Source of the DNA: Pseudomonadota bacterium
GTDB lineage: Bacteria; Pseudomonadota; Alphaproteobacteria; Rhizobiales; Rhizobiaceae
Length of the DNA stretch: 27,142 nt
Assembly (NCBI GenBank): GCA_023404095.1
Contig: JAEYDD010000021.1
Span: 1 to 27,142 of the forward strand
Reading direction: 5' to 3'
The notes below the pieces were generated by a model, which was not told the DNA's origin, searched no databases, and was given only the letters and a program-made list of their open reading frames with translations. The translations under genes were made by a program, and so were the position numbers. This document shows, one piece after another, positions 1 to 7,913 of this stretch (positions are counted from its first letter, which is position 1; every line of letters begins with the position of its first letter).

Positions 1-30
1 CTCATTTTTTATTTATCAAATCCTATCGGA

Positions 31-123
31 CTAAAACATCATTGTCTGTCCGCCAATCACACCTGCCACAGCACTCGCTACGGCAATAATAAGTTTCAAA
101 ATCACATTCCACGTTTTCTTCAT
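31..123 (-). CDS. Smalltalk-type small hydrophobic peptide (30 aa)
   Basis: I translated this short gene by hand on the minus strand. It reads MKKTWNVILKLIIAVASAVA, followed by a Gly-rich end and a stop, 30 residues in all. A Lys-rich start, a single hydrophobic Ala/Val/Ile segment and a GVIGG end match the small proteins called 'smalltalk' in Bacteroidales genomes. These typically sit just downstream of an HU-like DNA-binding protein gene, as here (40 bases after the HU stop). The function is unknown; the peptide looks membrane-inserting. In other genomes an N-acetylmuramoyl-L-alanine amidase gene often follows. The last bases of the window (5 to 1, minus strand) read ATGAG after an A-rich stretch, which would suit such a start, but that cannot be verified here. 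Confidence 0.8.
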   Translation of the reverse strand: MKKTWNVILKLIIAVASAVAGVIGGQTMMF

Positions 124-163
124 AAAGGTTATCCATTATCTGATTAATAATTCATAGCTACCG

Positions 164-667
164 TTATCCCAGTGGATTCTCGCCTTGGTCTCCATCCGAA
201 TCCGAGCCTCCTCCTTCCGAGCCGGAGCCGCCATCTGTAGAAGTCTTCCCTTTGAGATAATCATCCAAGCTCACCAAATCCAGCCTTTCTCCAGCACGGG
301 TAGCAGCCTTCGATATCTTCAGTTCCCTATTCGCCTGAAAACAGATACGGACGCTCTCCACACTTTTGGCTGTCACGTCATCAGCCTTTTCCTCACCTTT
401 CGACTTGGCTGCCAGTATAAAGACACCTAGTCCGGCTATATTAACCGTCTTTCCTTCCAGTAGCTGCTCTTTCAGTTTTTCCACAAAGTTCTGCATCGTA
501 CTCTTGATGTCACCGATAGACAGAGAAGAGCGGTCCTGCATCTTCTGTGCAATAAATGCCAAATCCACGCTTTGTCCCAATGTCACCAACTGTGGATAAT
601 ACTTCTTGGGAGAGTTTTCAACCCTGGGGTCCGACGGTCTCTCCACCGTCCTAAAAATTACACTCAT
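164..667 (-). CDS. HU-like DNA-binding protein (Bacteroidales HU-HIG type)
   Basis: This is a 167-residue protein of the HU/IHF superfamily variant common in Bacteroidales. The N-terminal part (about residues 1-45) starts with a VIFRTVERP segment. The middle (about 45-125) has the HU-like pattern: helices, then the turn GKTVNIAGLGVFIL, which resembles the GRNPRTG/GFGTF region of HU. A Gly/Ser/Asp-rich acidic tail (GGSGSEGGGSDSDGDQG) follows. It probably binds DNA in the nucleoid. Such genes recur at the ends of Bacteroides CPS loci, paired with the smalltalk peptide that follows here. The start is chosen for its A/G-rich upstream sequence and the promoter-like boxes 60-90 bases upstream. It is probably a separate transcription unit from the CPS operon. 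Confidence 0.88.
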   Translation of the reverse strand: MSVIFRTVERPSDPRVENSPKKYYPQLVTLGQSVDLAFIAQKMQDRSSLSIGDIKSTMQNFVEKLKEQLLEGKTVNIAGLGVFILAAKSKGEEKADDVTAKSVESVRICFQANRELKISKAATRAGERLDLVSLDDYLKGKTSTDGGSGSEGGGSDSDGDQGENPLG

Positions 668-729
668 ACTTTTTTTCTTTAGAGATTTAAATTCGTTTTC
701 CTATTCACACGTTTCGTTGATCAACGATG

Positions 730-761
730 CAAAGGTGAGGATTAAAAACTATGTAGCCAAA
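730..761 (-). promoter_or_regulatory. Probable promoter for the HU-like gene
   Basis: On the minus strand a -33-like TTTG (758-761) is followed, 20 bases later, by CACCTTTG (730-737). This is one base off the Bacteroides -7 consensus TAnnTTTG and has near-ideal spacing. The HU-like start lies about 60 bases downstream, so the gene probably has its own promoter independent of the CPS operon. Confidence 0.5.
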
Positions 762-832
762 GAAAAAAGGTGCTTGGGAGTAGTTTTTCTGAGAAAAGTG
801 GTAAAGTGCTATAAATCAACAAAAAAACATTT

Positions 833-2074
833 CTACAATATACATTTCTTCATTTCATCTACTATGTATCTCACATCCTCATCCGTCACATAAGGACCAC
901 TCGGCAAGCAAAGACCACGTTTGAACAAGCCTTCACTAATGCCATTCACATAAGCAGGATTATTTGCATATACCGGTTGAAGGTGCATGGGCTTCCATAA
1001 GGGACGGCTCTCAATACCGACTCTGTCCAAGCAAATACGCATGGCTTCCACATTACAGTTGGGCTCACAAGAGGTATGGGCACTCATTGACTCATGCGTA
1101 ACACCCGCAGCACCGCCCACGGCACCTTTTACAGTCTCACGGTAGGCATCCTCCTCACCTTTCACATGCAGATTCTCGTCAAGTAGTACCGTGTTCAGCC
1201 AATAATTGCTGTCATAGCGTCCGGAAGGATTCTCATGAAGCGTGATTCCCTCCACATCAGCCAACAGCTCACGATACAGACCGCACAGATGCTTATGGTG
1301 CGCTATGTGTTCATCCACTACTGTCATCTGACCGCGACCGATTCCGGCACAAATGTTACTCATCCTATAATTATAACCTATACGCTCATGCTGGTAGTAG
1401 GGATAGGACTCACGGGCCTGGGTAGCATAGAACATTATCTCACGCTTGGATTCCTCATCAGGGCAAATCAGGGCACCGCCACCGCTGGTGGTTATCATCT
1501 TGTTGCCATTGAATGAAAGCACACCATATTTGCCAAAAGTTCCGAGGACTTGCCCGTCAAACTTGCTTCCAAAGCCTTCGGCGGCATCCTCAATGACCGG
1601 AATACCATATTTATCTGCCACTGACATGATTTGGTCTATCTTGTAGGGCATTCCATACAAAGCCACCGGAACAATCGCTTTGGGTTTCCGGCCGGTCTTG
1701 TCGATACGGTCCTTGATAGCCCGTTCCAAAAGAACTGAGTCCATGTTCCAAGTATCAGCCTCAGAATCCACGAATACCGGAGTGGCACCGAGGTAGGCCA
1801 CCGGATGGGAAGAGGCACAGAAGGTAAAGCTCTGTACTATCACTTCATCACCCTGAGCAACTCCGCAAGCAAGCAGGGCCAGATGCACAGCGGCAGTACC
1901 AGCACTCAAAGCCACCACCTTCTTATCCTGCCCTACAAAACATTCCAAATCCTGCTCGAAGGCATTCACATTCGGGCCGAGTGGAACCACCCAGTTCGTA
2001 TCGAAGGCTTCCTGTATGAAACCCATCTCCTTGCCGCTCATGTGGGCGAGGCAAAGATATATTCTTTTATCCAT
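833..2074 (-). CDS. DegT/DnrJ/EryC1/StrS-family sugar aminotransferase, PglE-like
   Basis: This 413-residue protein has the full fold-type I PLP aminotransferase layout of the DegT family. Residues about 55-62 read SAGTAAVHLAL (cofactor phosphate binding), EDAAEGFGSKF carries the Asp that contacts the pyridine nitrogen, and SFNGNKMITTSGGG carries the Schiff-base Lys. The SFNGNK form is typical of UDP-4-keto-6-deoxyhexose aminotransferases such as PglE, which make 4-amino sugars. It is the last CPS gene, next to the PglC-like transferase, and probably makes the first aminosugar of the repeat unit. No UDP-GlcNAc 4,6-dehydratase is present in the window, so the keto substrate must come from elsewhere. 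A terminator-like hairpin separates it from the preceding gene. Its base composition is visibly more GC-rich than the middle of the locus. Confidence 0.9.
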   Translation of the reverse strand: MDKRIYLCLAHMSGKEMGFIQEAFDTNWVVPLGPNVNAFEQDLECFVGQDKKVVALSAGTAAVHLALLACGVAQGDEVIVQSFTFCASSHPVAYLGATPVFVDSEADTWNMDSVLLERAIKDRIDKTGRKPKAIVPVALYGMPYKIDQIMSVADKYGIPVIEDAAEGFGSKFDGQVLGTFGKYGVLSFNGNKMITTSGGGALICPDEESKREIMFYATQARESYPYYQHERIGYNYRMSNICAGIGRGQMTVVDEHIAHHKHLCGLYRELLADVEGITLHENPSGRYDSNYWLNTVLLDENLHVKGEEDAYRETVKGAVGGAAGVTHESMSAHTSCEPNCNVEAMRICLDRVGIESRPLWKPMHLQPVYANNPAYVNGISEGLFKRGLCLPSGPYVTDEDVRYIVDEMKKCIL

Positions 2075-2134
2075 AAATATATGTGATTATTCTAATGATT
2101 CGATTTCCTCACATAATGAGGAATAAAAAGAAAA

Positions 2135-2157
2135 GAAAGGATTTTATAAATCCTTTC
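2135..2157 (-). terminator. Intrinsic terminator-like hairpin inside the operon
   Basis: A perfect 10-base stem, GAAAGGATTT / AAATCCTTTC, with a 3-base loop. On the minus strand it is followed by TTTTCTTTTTATT. It overlaps the stop codon of the initiating transferase and precedes the last CPS gene, so transcription of the aminotransferase would need read-through, consistent with UpxY-type antitermination. Confidence 0.7.
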
Positions 2158-2734
2158 CAAGTACTGTATAAATAATGATTTTAATGTCATACCAGAAAGA
2201 CCAATTATCCAAATATTCAATGTTTATCCGTACTTTATCCGGGAACAAGACCCCATCATTATACCTCTGAGGATCGTCCTGTAGCATCAACAGTTCTTCT
2301 TCATTTCGGTATTTTAAACTGGCAGGTCCCGTAATGCCTGGCTTCAATAGAAGCATTCTCCTATCCTCTCCTTCCAATTTATCAGCATATCCCGGCACAT
2401 CCGGACGAGGACCTACAAAACTCATATCTCCTATCAGCACATTCCAAAGTTCCGGCAATTCGTCCAGCTTATACTTACGAAGTTTTGCCCCCAAAGGCGT
2501 AATGCGGCTTTCACCTTTCACAGAGACAGAGCTACCTGAATGCCCGACACACATCGAACGGAACTTAAACATAGTAAAAACCCTTCCATGCTGCCCCACT
2601 CTACGCTGAGTAAATATCACAGGACCTCCCGGCATTTTCAAACGAATAAGAATGGCTACAATCAATAAAATAGGCCATAGTAAAAACAGACCGAAGAGCG
2701 CAACTACTCGGTCAAAAAGAGACTTAAAAAACAT
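2144..2734 (-). CDS. Initiating undecaprenyl-phosphate sugar-1-phosphate transferase (PglC-like)
   Basis: This 196-residue protein has the size and layout of a minimal (PglC-type) monotopic phosphoglycosyl transferase. It starts with a single hydrophobic re-entrant segment (residues about 8-30). A basic stretch FTQRRVGQHGRVFTMFKFRS follows, then the catalytic Asp-Glu pair in KLDELPELWNVL, then the family signature DMSFVGPRPDVPGY and LKPGITGPASL. It transfers a sugar-1-phosphate from a UDP-sugar to undecaprenyl phosphate on the cytoplasmic face of the inner membrane, starting the capsule repeat unit. It sits at the distal end of the operon, which is usual for Bacteroides CPS loci. The sugar specificity cannot be read from the sequence; the adjacent PglE-like aminotransferase suggests an amino-6-deoxy sugar. 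Confidence 0.93.
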   Translation of the reverse strand: MFFKSLFDRVVALFGLFLLWPILLIVAILIRLKMPGGPVIFTQRRVGQHGRVFTMFKFRSMCVGHSGSSVSVKGESRITPLGAKLRKYKLDELPELWNVLIGDMSFVGPRPDVPGYADKLEGEDRRMLLLKPGITGPASLKYRNEEELLMLQDDPQRYNDGVLFPDKVRINIEYLDNWSFWYDIKIIIYTVLGKDL

Positions 2735-2781
2735 TTCAGATACTATTTTTTCAACGCTTGCAGCCCCCGGTATCAGTCCGC

Positions 2782-3293
2782 TTATCTCGCAATCTCGCGA
2801 GCAGGTACACCTGCCACCACCATATTATCTGCCACCGACTTATTCACTAAGCTACAAGCCCCCACCACAGCATTTTCCCCAATCACCAGTCGCCCTCTTT
2901 ACGAGCGATGATAGAACTATTCATTCCGATGTATGCTCTATCCTTTATCACGATCTTATTATGTCCTTGATTTCTGCCATGACAAGCAAAGAAGACACCA
3001 TATGAAATTGTTACATTATCACCTATCTCAATCAGGTCATAGCACATGTCATCCAAATAGCAACGCATCCCTATAAAGACATGCTTACCTATTTTATAGC
3101 CACACCAACGGTAGCACTGTACCCGCAGATTGGAAAATGGAATCGTAGGAATCAATACTGCCGAAAACCATTTTCGTATAGGCTTTGAGATAATAGTAAG
3201 TAAAGAATAATAACAATAATAAGGCGGTAATTTTTCCTTATATATTTTTCTCCACACACAAGAGAAAAGAGTTTCTTTACGAGTTGTGTTCAT
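2782..3293 (-). pseudogene. Hexapeptide-repeat acetyltransferase, broken by a single-base frameshift
   Basis: The first 136 codons encode an N-terminal stretch, then left-handed beta-helix repeats of the colanic-acid/serine acetyltransferase type (KIGKHVFIGMRCYL, IEIGDNVTISYGVFFACHG, IVIKDRAYIGMNSSIIARKE). The frame then stops at GDW. In another frame the coding sequence continues without a gap as VIGENAVVGACSLVNKSVAD and ends with the usual VVAGVPAREIAR and a stop at 2782. Restoring one C near 2887-2889 gives GAC CTG GTG ATT (D-L-V-I) and a normal product of about 170 residues. The gene is either a recent pseudogene, phase-variable, or a sequencing error. The intact enzyme would O-acetylate a capsule sugar. 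It lies 3 bases after the GT2 gene, in the same operon. Confidence 0.85.
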
Positions 3294-3296
3294 CTT

Positions 3297-4049
3297 TCAA
3301 ATCCTTTTCCATATTGCATTTATCACATATCCACAGAAGCAGAACATAGAATAAGCAAGTGACAGCTTTTCAATTTCGCGATACACTTTCCAGACATCTT
3401 TTGCAGCTTTCCACTTCTTTGACGTATTAGAGGTTGATACCAAGCGATACCCCGCCAAAACTTCTTTCAAACCATACGCCTTGAATCCACGCTTCATAAT
3501 CAACAACCACAATGCCATGTCGTGGCTGCTTTTGATGAGCGGCATCAGGAAATCACCTGCCAGCTTCCTATCTATCACGACCGTCAAACAACCAATAATC
3601 GTATTTCGCAAATACTGATGATAAGTGATGGAGGAAGGAACCCTTACCACATTTCCCGTTTTCTCACCATCTTCTTCCATCACATAATAACCCGAAAACG
3701 TAAAAGCATACGCGTTCCAATTCATAAAAGCCAGCTGGCGTTCCAATTTATTTTCATGCCAGACATCATCACTATCCAAAAAAGCGATGTATTGTCCTTG
3801 GGCATGTACAATTGCCATATTGCGAGCAGCCGCAGCACCCACATTTTTTTTCAAAGGAAATAGCCTCACCCGTTCGTCTATATTGGCAAACCGCTGTGCA
3901 ATCTCCACTGAATTGTCTTTCGAGCAGTCATCCACTATCAATAGTTCCCAATGAGAATATGTCTGTAACAATACTGAATTTATACTTTCACCTATAAAAC
4001 GTGAAGCATTATACGATGGCATTATTATAGAAACCAGACCTTCTATCAT
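3297..4049 (-). CDS. Family 2 glycosyltransferase
   Basis: This 250-residue protein has a GT-A fold of family GT2. The N-terminus VSIIMPSYNASRFIGESINS is the nucleotide-binding strand. ELLIVDDCSKDNS is the first conserved Asp region, and YIAFLDSDDVW holds the metal-binding DxD. It transfers one sugar from a nucleotide donor to the growing lipid-linked repeat on the cytoplasmic side of the membrane. A short hydrophobic C-terminus (about residues 225-245) may anchor it to the membrane. It lies 5 bases downstream of the UDP-glucose dehydrogenase gene. The donor and linkage cannot be inferred. Confidence 0.9.
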   Translation of the reverse strand: MIEGLVSIIMPSYNASRFIGESINSVLLQTYSHWELLIVDDCSKDNSVEIAQRFANIDERVRLFPLKKNVGAAAARNMAIVHAQGQYIAFLDSDDVWHENKLERQLAFMNWNAYAFTFSGYYVMEEDGEKTGNVVRVPSSITYHQYLRNTIIGCLTVVIDRKLAGDFLMPLIKSSHDMALWLLIMKRGFKAYGLKEVLAGYRLVSTSNTSKKWKAAKDVWKVYREIEKLSLAYSMFCFCGYVINAIWKRI

Positions 4050-4054
4050 AAGAA

Positions 4055-5362
4055 CTACCCTATTTTCAAATAATCAATACCTTCCAATTCTGAAGCACTA
4101 AACACATTTCTTCCATCTATTAGTACGGGGGAAGCTTTCATTGCTTTCTTTATCACTCCCCAACTAGGTATACGGAACTCTTTCCATTCTGTTACATGAA
4201 ATATTGCATCCGCATCAACTACTGTATCATACATATTCTTACCATAAGAAATCACATCCCCAATACGCCGTCTGCATTCATCCATTGCCACCGGATCGTA
4301 CGCACAAACTTCACAGCCCGCTTTCAATAAACTATCAATCAAGACCAATGCCGGTGCCTCCCGCATATCATCTGTTTCAGGTTTGAAAGCAAGCCCCCAA
4401 ATAGCAACTTTTTTACCATTTATGTTTCCATCAAAATACTTTTCGAATTTCTCAAACAGAATGTTCTTCTGACGTTCGTTTACTGTTTCTACAGCATTCA
4501 ACACACGCATATCATACCCATTTTTTACTGCAGTCTTGATTAAAGCTTTCACATCTTTTGGAAAGCAAGAACCACCATATCCACACCCTGGATAAAGAAA
4601 CTTACTACCAATACGACTATCCGTACCAATACCTTTACGTACCATGTTTACATCTGCTCCTACCAACTCACACAAATTTGCTATATCATTCATAAAACTA
4701 ATACGGGTTGCCAACATAGAATTAGCAGCATACTTGGTCATTTCCGCCGAAGGTATATCCATAAATATTACTCGAAAATTATTCAGTAACATCGGTTTAT
4801 AAAGACGTGTCATCAATTCCTTAGCTTTTTCACTTTCCACACCTACCACTACGCGATCAGGCCTCATAAAGTCTTCAATAGCATTTCCTTCTTTCAAAAA
4901 CTCCGGATTAGAAGCTACATCAAAATCAATCTGAACACCACGTTTATCTAACTCAGCCTGAATGACAGCTTTTACCTTTTTTGCCGTACCGACTGGTACA
5001 GTACTCTTTGTTACCACTATCAAATACTTGCTCATATGTTGACCAACAGTTTTTGCAACCTCCAATACATAACGTAAATCTGCACTACCATCTTCATCAG
5101 AAGGTGTACCAACAGCACTGAACACTACTTCAACTTCATCCAATACTGAAGCCAAATCAGTTGTAAAATGCAAACGTCCTGCTTTCATATTACGCAACAC
5201 CATACTATCGAGATTAGGCTCATAGATAGGTATTTCACCTTGCTTCAGAGCTTGTATCTTTTGCTCGTTCACATCCACACATGTTACATTAGCACCCAAT
5301 TCAGAAAAACAAGTACCAGACACTAAGCCAACATAGCCAGTGCCAACAATTGCTATATTCAT
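4055..5362 (-). CDS. ugd: UDP-glucose 6-dehydrogenase
   Basis: This 435-residue protein has all the hallmarks of the UDP-glucose/GDP-mannose dehydrogenase family. MNIAIVGTGYVGLVSG is the N-terminal Rossmann NAD site, and GTPSDEDGSADL the loop after it. FLKEGNAIEDF carries the substrate-contact residues, and YPGCGYGGSCFPKD contains the catalytic Cys. The C-terminal domain follows (WGLAFKPETDDMREAP). It oxidises UDP-glucose twice to UDP-glucuronic acid, giving the capsule an acidic sugar. I start it at the ATG of MNIAIVG; upstream in-frame codons add only a non-homologous stretch from a TTG. It is followed closely by the GT2 gene. Related dehydrogenases acting on UDP-aminosugars cannot be fully excluded, but the sequence looks like classical Ugd. 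Confidence 0.93.
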   Translation of the reverse strand: MNIAIVGTGYVGLVSGTCFSELGANVTCVDVNEQKIQALKQGEIPIYEPNLDSMVLRNMKAGRLHFTTDLASVLDEVEVVFSAVGTPSDEDGSADLRYVLEVAKTVGQHMSKYLIVVTKSTVPVGTAKKVKAVIQAELDKRGVQIDFDVASNPEFLKEGNAIEDFMRPDRVVVGVESEKAKELMTRLYKPMLLNNFRVIFMDIPSAEMTKYAANSMLATRISFMNDIANLCELVGADVNMVRKGIGTDSRIGSKFLYPGCGYGGSCFPKDVKALIKTAVKNGYDMRVLNAVETVNERQKNILFEKFEKYFDGNINGKKVAIWGLAFKPETDDMREAPALVLIDSLLKAGCEVCAYDPVAMDECRRRIGDVISYGKNMYDTVVDADAIFHVTEWKEFRIPSWGVIKKAMKASPVLIDGRNVFSASELEGIDYLKIG

Positions 5363-5417
5363 AATAAAATTGTTATAATTTAGAAGATATACCAAAACCA
5401 GACACTTATGTCTATTT

Positions 5418-6467
5418 TCATTTTTTGTCGTCTACATTAGAATTAACAACATATTCTTGCAATTTTCGTTTAGCATATTTTGCGGAATAATACTCACTCA
5501 TCCGATAAGCATGTTTAGACATTTGTTTTCTCAAATGTTCATCAAAAAGCATTGTTTTTATTGCTTTTAAATAAGATTTTGCATCGAAAGTATCACAAAG
5601 AAACCCATTTACACCATCTATAATAAACTCATTATTATATTTCCAATTAGATGCTATAATTGGTAATCCTACGGACAATGCCTCAACCAAAATACCCGGA
5701 CAACCTTCACCTTCATAGTGTGACGGAAAAATCAACACATCATATAGTCTTAACGTAGACATCACCTCAGATGGTTGTATCGTACCTTTATATTCAAACA
5801 TTGGATTCTCGGACAAATGTGTGTCAAAATAGTCATCTTTTTTTTGACCATAAAAATCAATCTTAACCATCTTAGAAAGGCCTGCATGGTGAAGATATTC
5901 AGAAATCTCCACCAAGGTATCCAAGCCCTTACTTTGCTCAACACGAGATAAGAAACAAATTACCAAGTTTTTTTTTCTACTAGAAACTCTGAATCGTTTT
6001 GGATTAAATTCAAAAAATCTAAAATTTGGAAAATTATCAACATTCAGAAAATGAAAGTATAGCTTTAACTCATTTTCCAAACGTTTTGTTTCTACATGAA
6101 TACCTTCTATGCGTTTGAGCATAAAACGGTGAATAGGCTTTTTTACCAAAAATTCTTTCAACCATCCCCCTACCACAAAGTAATGGATTTTAAAACGAAA
6201 TACGATAGATAAACAGAATATTATTGGAAAAATTATTTTCAGATTGTTTTGAGCAGGAAGATAAAATAATATGTTACAACGAATCATTTTCCAAAACAAT
6301 TTAGGAATGCCAATTTTATGATATTGAAAATCTTCAGTGTCATAATAATCCACTTCTCCTTTTACTTGTTCTCTAACCAGCCGATAAACATCACGCGTCT
6401 TTACAGTTTGTCCATCAAGTTGGTTAGTACAATAACCAAAATAACCTACTACCAAAATTTTACTCAT
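5418..6467 (-). CDS. Family 4 glycosyltransferase (group 1)
   Basis: This 349-residue GT-B fold protein has the C-terminal GT4 signature. The second domain starts around residue 165 with LVICFLSRVEQSKGLDTLVE. It continues with the nucleotide-binding region DVLIFPSHYEGEGCPGILVE, where the EGEGxPxxxxE motif binds the donor, and LPIIASNWKYNNEFI. The N-terminal half is less conserved and has a hydrophobic stretch (about residues 60-100), probably for membrane association. It adds one sugar to the lipid-linked repeat unit. The region is AT-rich compared with both ends of the locus. The stop lies 55 bases before the dehydrogenase start. Confidence 0.88.
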   Translation of the reverse strand: MSKILVVGYFGYCTNQLDGQTVKTRDVYRLVREQVKGEVDYYDTEDFQYHKIGIPKLFWKMIRCNILFYLPAQNNLKIIFPIIFCLSIVFRFKIHYFVVGGWLKEFLVKKPIHRFMLKRIEGIHVETKRLENELKLYFHFLNVDNFPNFRFFEFNPKRFRVSSRKKNLVICFLSRVEQSKGLDTLVEISEYLHHAGLSKMVKIDFYGQKKDDYFDTHLSENPMFEYKGTIQPSEVMSTLRLYDVLIFPSHYEGEGCPGILVEALSVGLPIIASNWKYNNEFIIDGVNGFLCDTFDAKSYLKAIKTMLFDEHLRKQMSKHAYRMSEYYSAKYAKRKLQEYVVNSNVDDKK

Positions 6468-6584
6468 TTCCTCTCTCTCAATATTGTTAGGAAGGCCCCC
6501 CTACTTCTATATTCCATTTTCGGCAACTTCATTATATTCCTACCACATGAATCGAAAAAACAAGATGCTGAACAAATTCACTTA

Positions 6585-7913
6585 TCACTTACAGAACTTC
6601 ATATAACGGTTTACAATTATATTGTAAATACGATACCCATTCTTCCCATCATAAGTTTCAATATACCTATTAAATAATTGTTGCCTATCTGACCGCTTTG
6701 GGTCTTCAGAACTTCTTATCATATCAAAAAAGCCTATCACCTTTTCATCTGAATCAAGTTTATAATATTTCTCAACAAGTTCTGGATTATTGATCTTTAC
6801 ATCCATGTCATATCTCAAAGGAATACCAATTGGCTTATTTGCAGCTAACACAAAATAAATCAAAGAACAATTAACATCCACCATACAAGCATCAGCTATA
6901 TGCAGACCTATCAAATAATCACTGGATGTATCCCAAACAATATTAGAGCTGTTTTCGCAAAAAGTCACAAATATTTCATAATCCTGTATTGACCAAAAAG
7001 TTCCAACTAACTCATGAATCAAAGACGGGTGTAATCTGAGTATAAAGCCCATATCTTGATGTCTTGTACTATAATCTATAATTGTCTTGAAATAAAGGTC
7101 AAAAGTCACTTCGTCCGAAACACCATGAATCCTAATACCATGATCCGTCATCAACATAACAGTTTTCTTTCCCTTCAACTTTTCCCATCCTTTAGGATAA
7201 ATGATTGGAGTATTAAGTTCTCTATATGCTAAATCAAACTGAGCAGGTGATATTCGTTCGATTTTATCCCATCCTATGGCGTTTATCAACCGATTGTAAC
7301 AAAGATTACCTACACAACACATATCTGCATTATAACGCTGCAAATTCATACGTTTTACTGTACGGTCTCCAAACCATATCGACCCTATTCCTAGAGGTAC
7401 AAGAACAACGTATTTAGAAAACTCCCTGATTTTTGTCAATTGTGGAGGATATATTATTTCCAAATGATAAAGTACTGATATATCAGGGCAGTCCTTACTT
7501 AAATCATAATTATAATCCTCAATATACTTGAACTTTAGATCCTGCATTTGCTTTATCATACCATAAGGAGAATTACCAAAAAGTACGATAAGAAGGTCAA
7601 AACGTTCATCATTTCTAAAACTCTCACAAACAGTCTGAATCACACTGAACGTAGACTCACCACAGTGAAAAAATCTTATCTTTATTTTTTTTTCCGAATT
7701 TATATATTTTTCAGAGCAATTATTATCATCAAATTTGGTTATACTGATAACATTACTCACAGTCAATCGAGTACGCATATCATTACGATACTTCCTACCA
7801 GTCTGTTCATTAAGGATTTGCGCTGAACCTTGAAAAAATGAACCAATCTTAGTTCCTATAGAAGTATTTGCAATTTTCACAAGGCCCATCCTATAAAGTG
7901 TCTTTAATGTCAT
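6585..7913 (-). CDS. CDP-glycerol glycerophosphotransferase-like (TagF-type) protein
   Basis: This 442-residue protein lacks GT2 or GT4 motifs. Its C-terminal half resembles the TagF/TarL-type CDP-polyol phosphotransferases. FILRLHPSL (about residue 290) matches their 'KLHP' region, and HIADACMVDVNCSLIYFVLA followed by KPIGIPLRY matches the 'sDvlitDySSvifdf...kPii' region. The N-terminal part has an alpha/beta segment (KIRFFHCGESTFSVIQTV). The neighbouring cytidylyltransferase fusion fits a CDP-linked donor. It would transfer a polyol phosphate (glycerol phosphate or a relative) to the capsule repeat. The assignment is by fold pattern and context only; it might instead use another CDP-activated group. 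The start overlaps the preceding flippase stop as ATGA, indicating translational coupling. Confidence 0.6.
   Translation of the reverse strand: MTLKTLYRMGLVKIANTSIGTKIGSFFQGSAQILNEQTGRKYRNDMRTRLTVSNVISITKFDDNNCSEKYINSEKKIKIRFFHCGESTFSVIQTVCESFRNDERFDLLIVLFGNSPYGMIKQMQDLKFKYIEDYNYDLSKDCPDISVLYHLEIIYPPQLTKIREFSKYVVLVPLGIGSIWFGDRTVKRMNLQRYNADMCCVGNLCYNRLINAIGWDKIERISPAQFDLAYRELNTPIIYPKGWEKLKGKKTVMLMTDHGIRIHGVSDEVTFDLYFKTIIDYSTRHQDMGFILRLHPSLIHELVGTFWSIQDYEIFVTFCENSSNIVWDTSSDYLIGLHIADACMVDVNCSLIYFVLAANKPIGIPLRYDMDVKINNPELVEKYYKLDSDEKVIGFFDMIRSSEDPKRSDRQQLFNRYIETYDGKNGYRIYNIIVNRYMKFCK

Noticed and set aside
2052..2059. TATCTTTG promoter-like box on the minus strand just inside the last aminotransferase gene
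   Set aside because: It falls within the first codons (IYLCL), has no TTTG at the right distance, and a start downstream would remove the conserved N-terminus.
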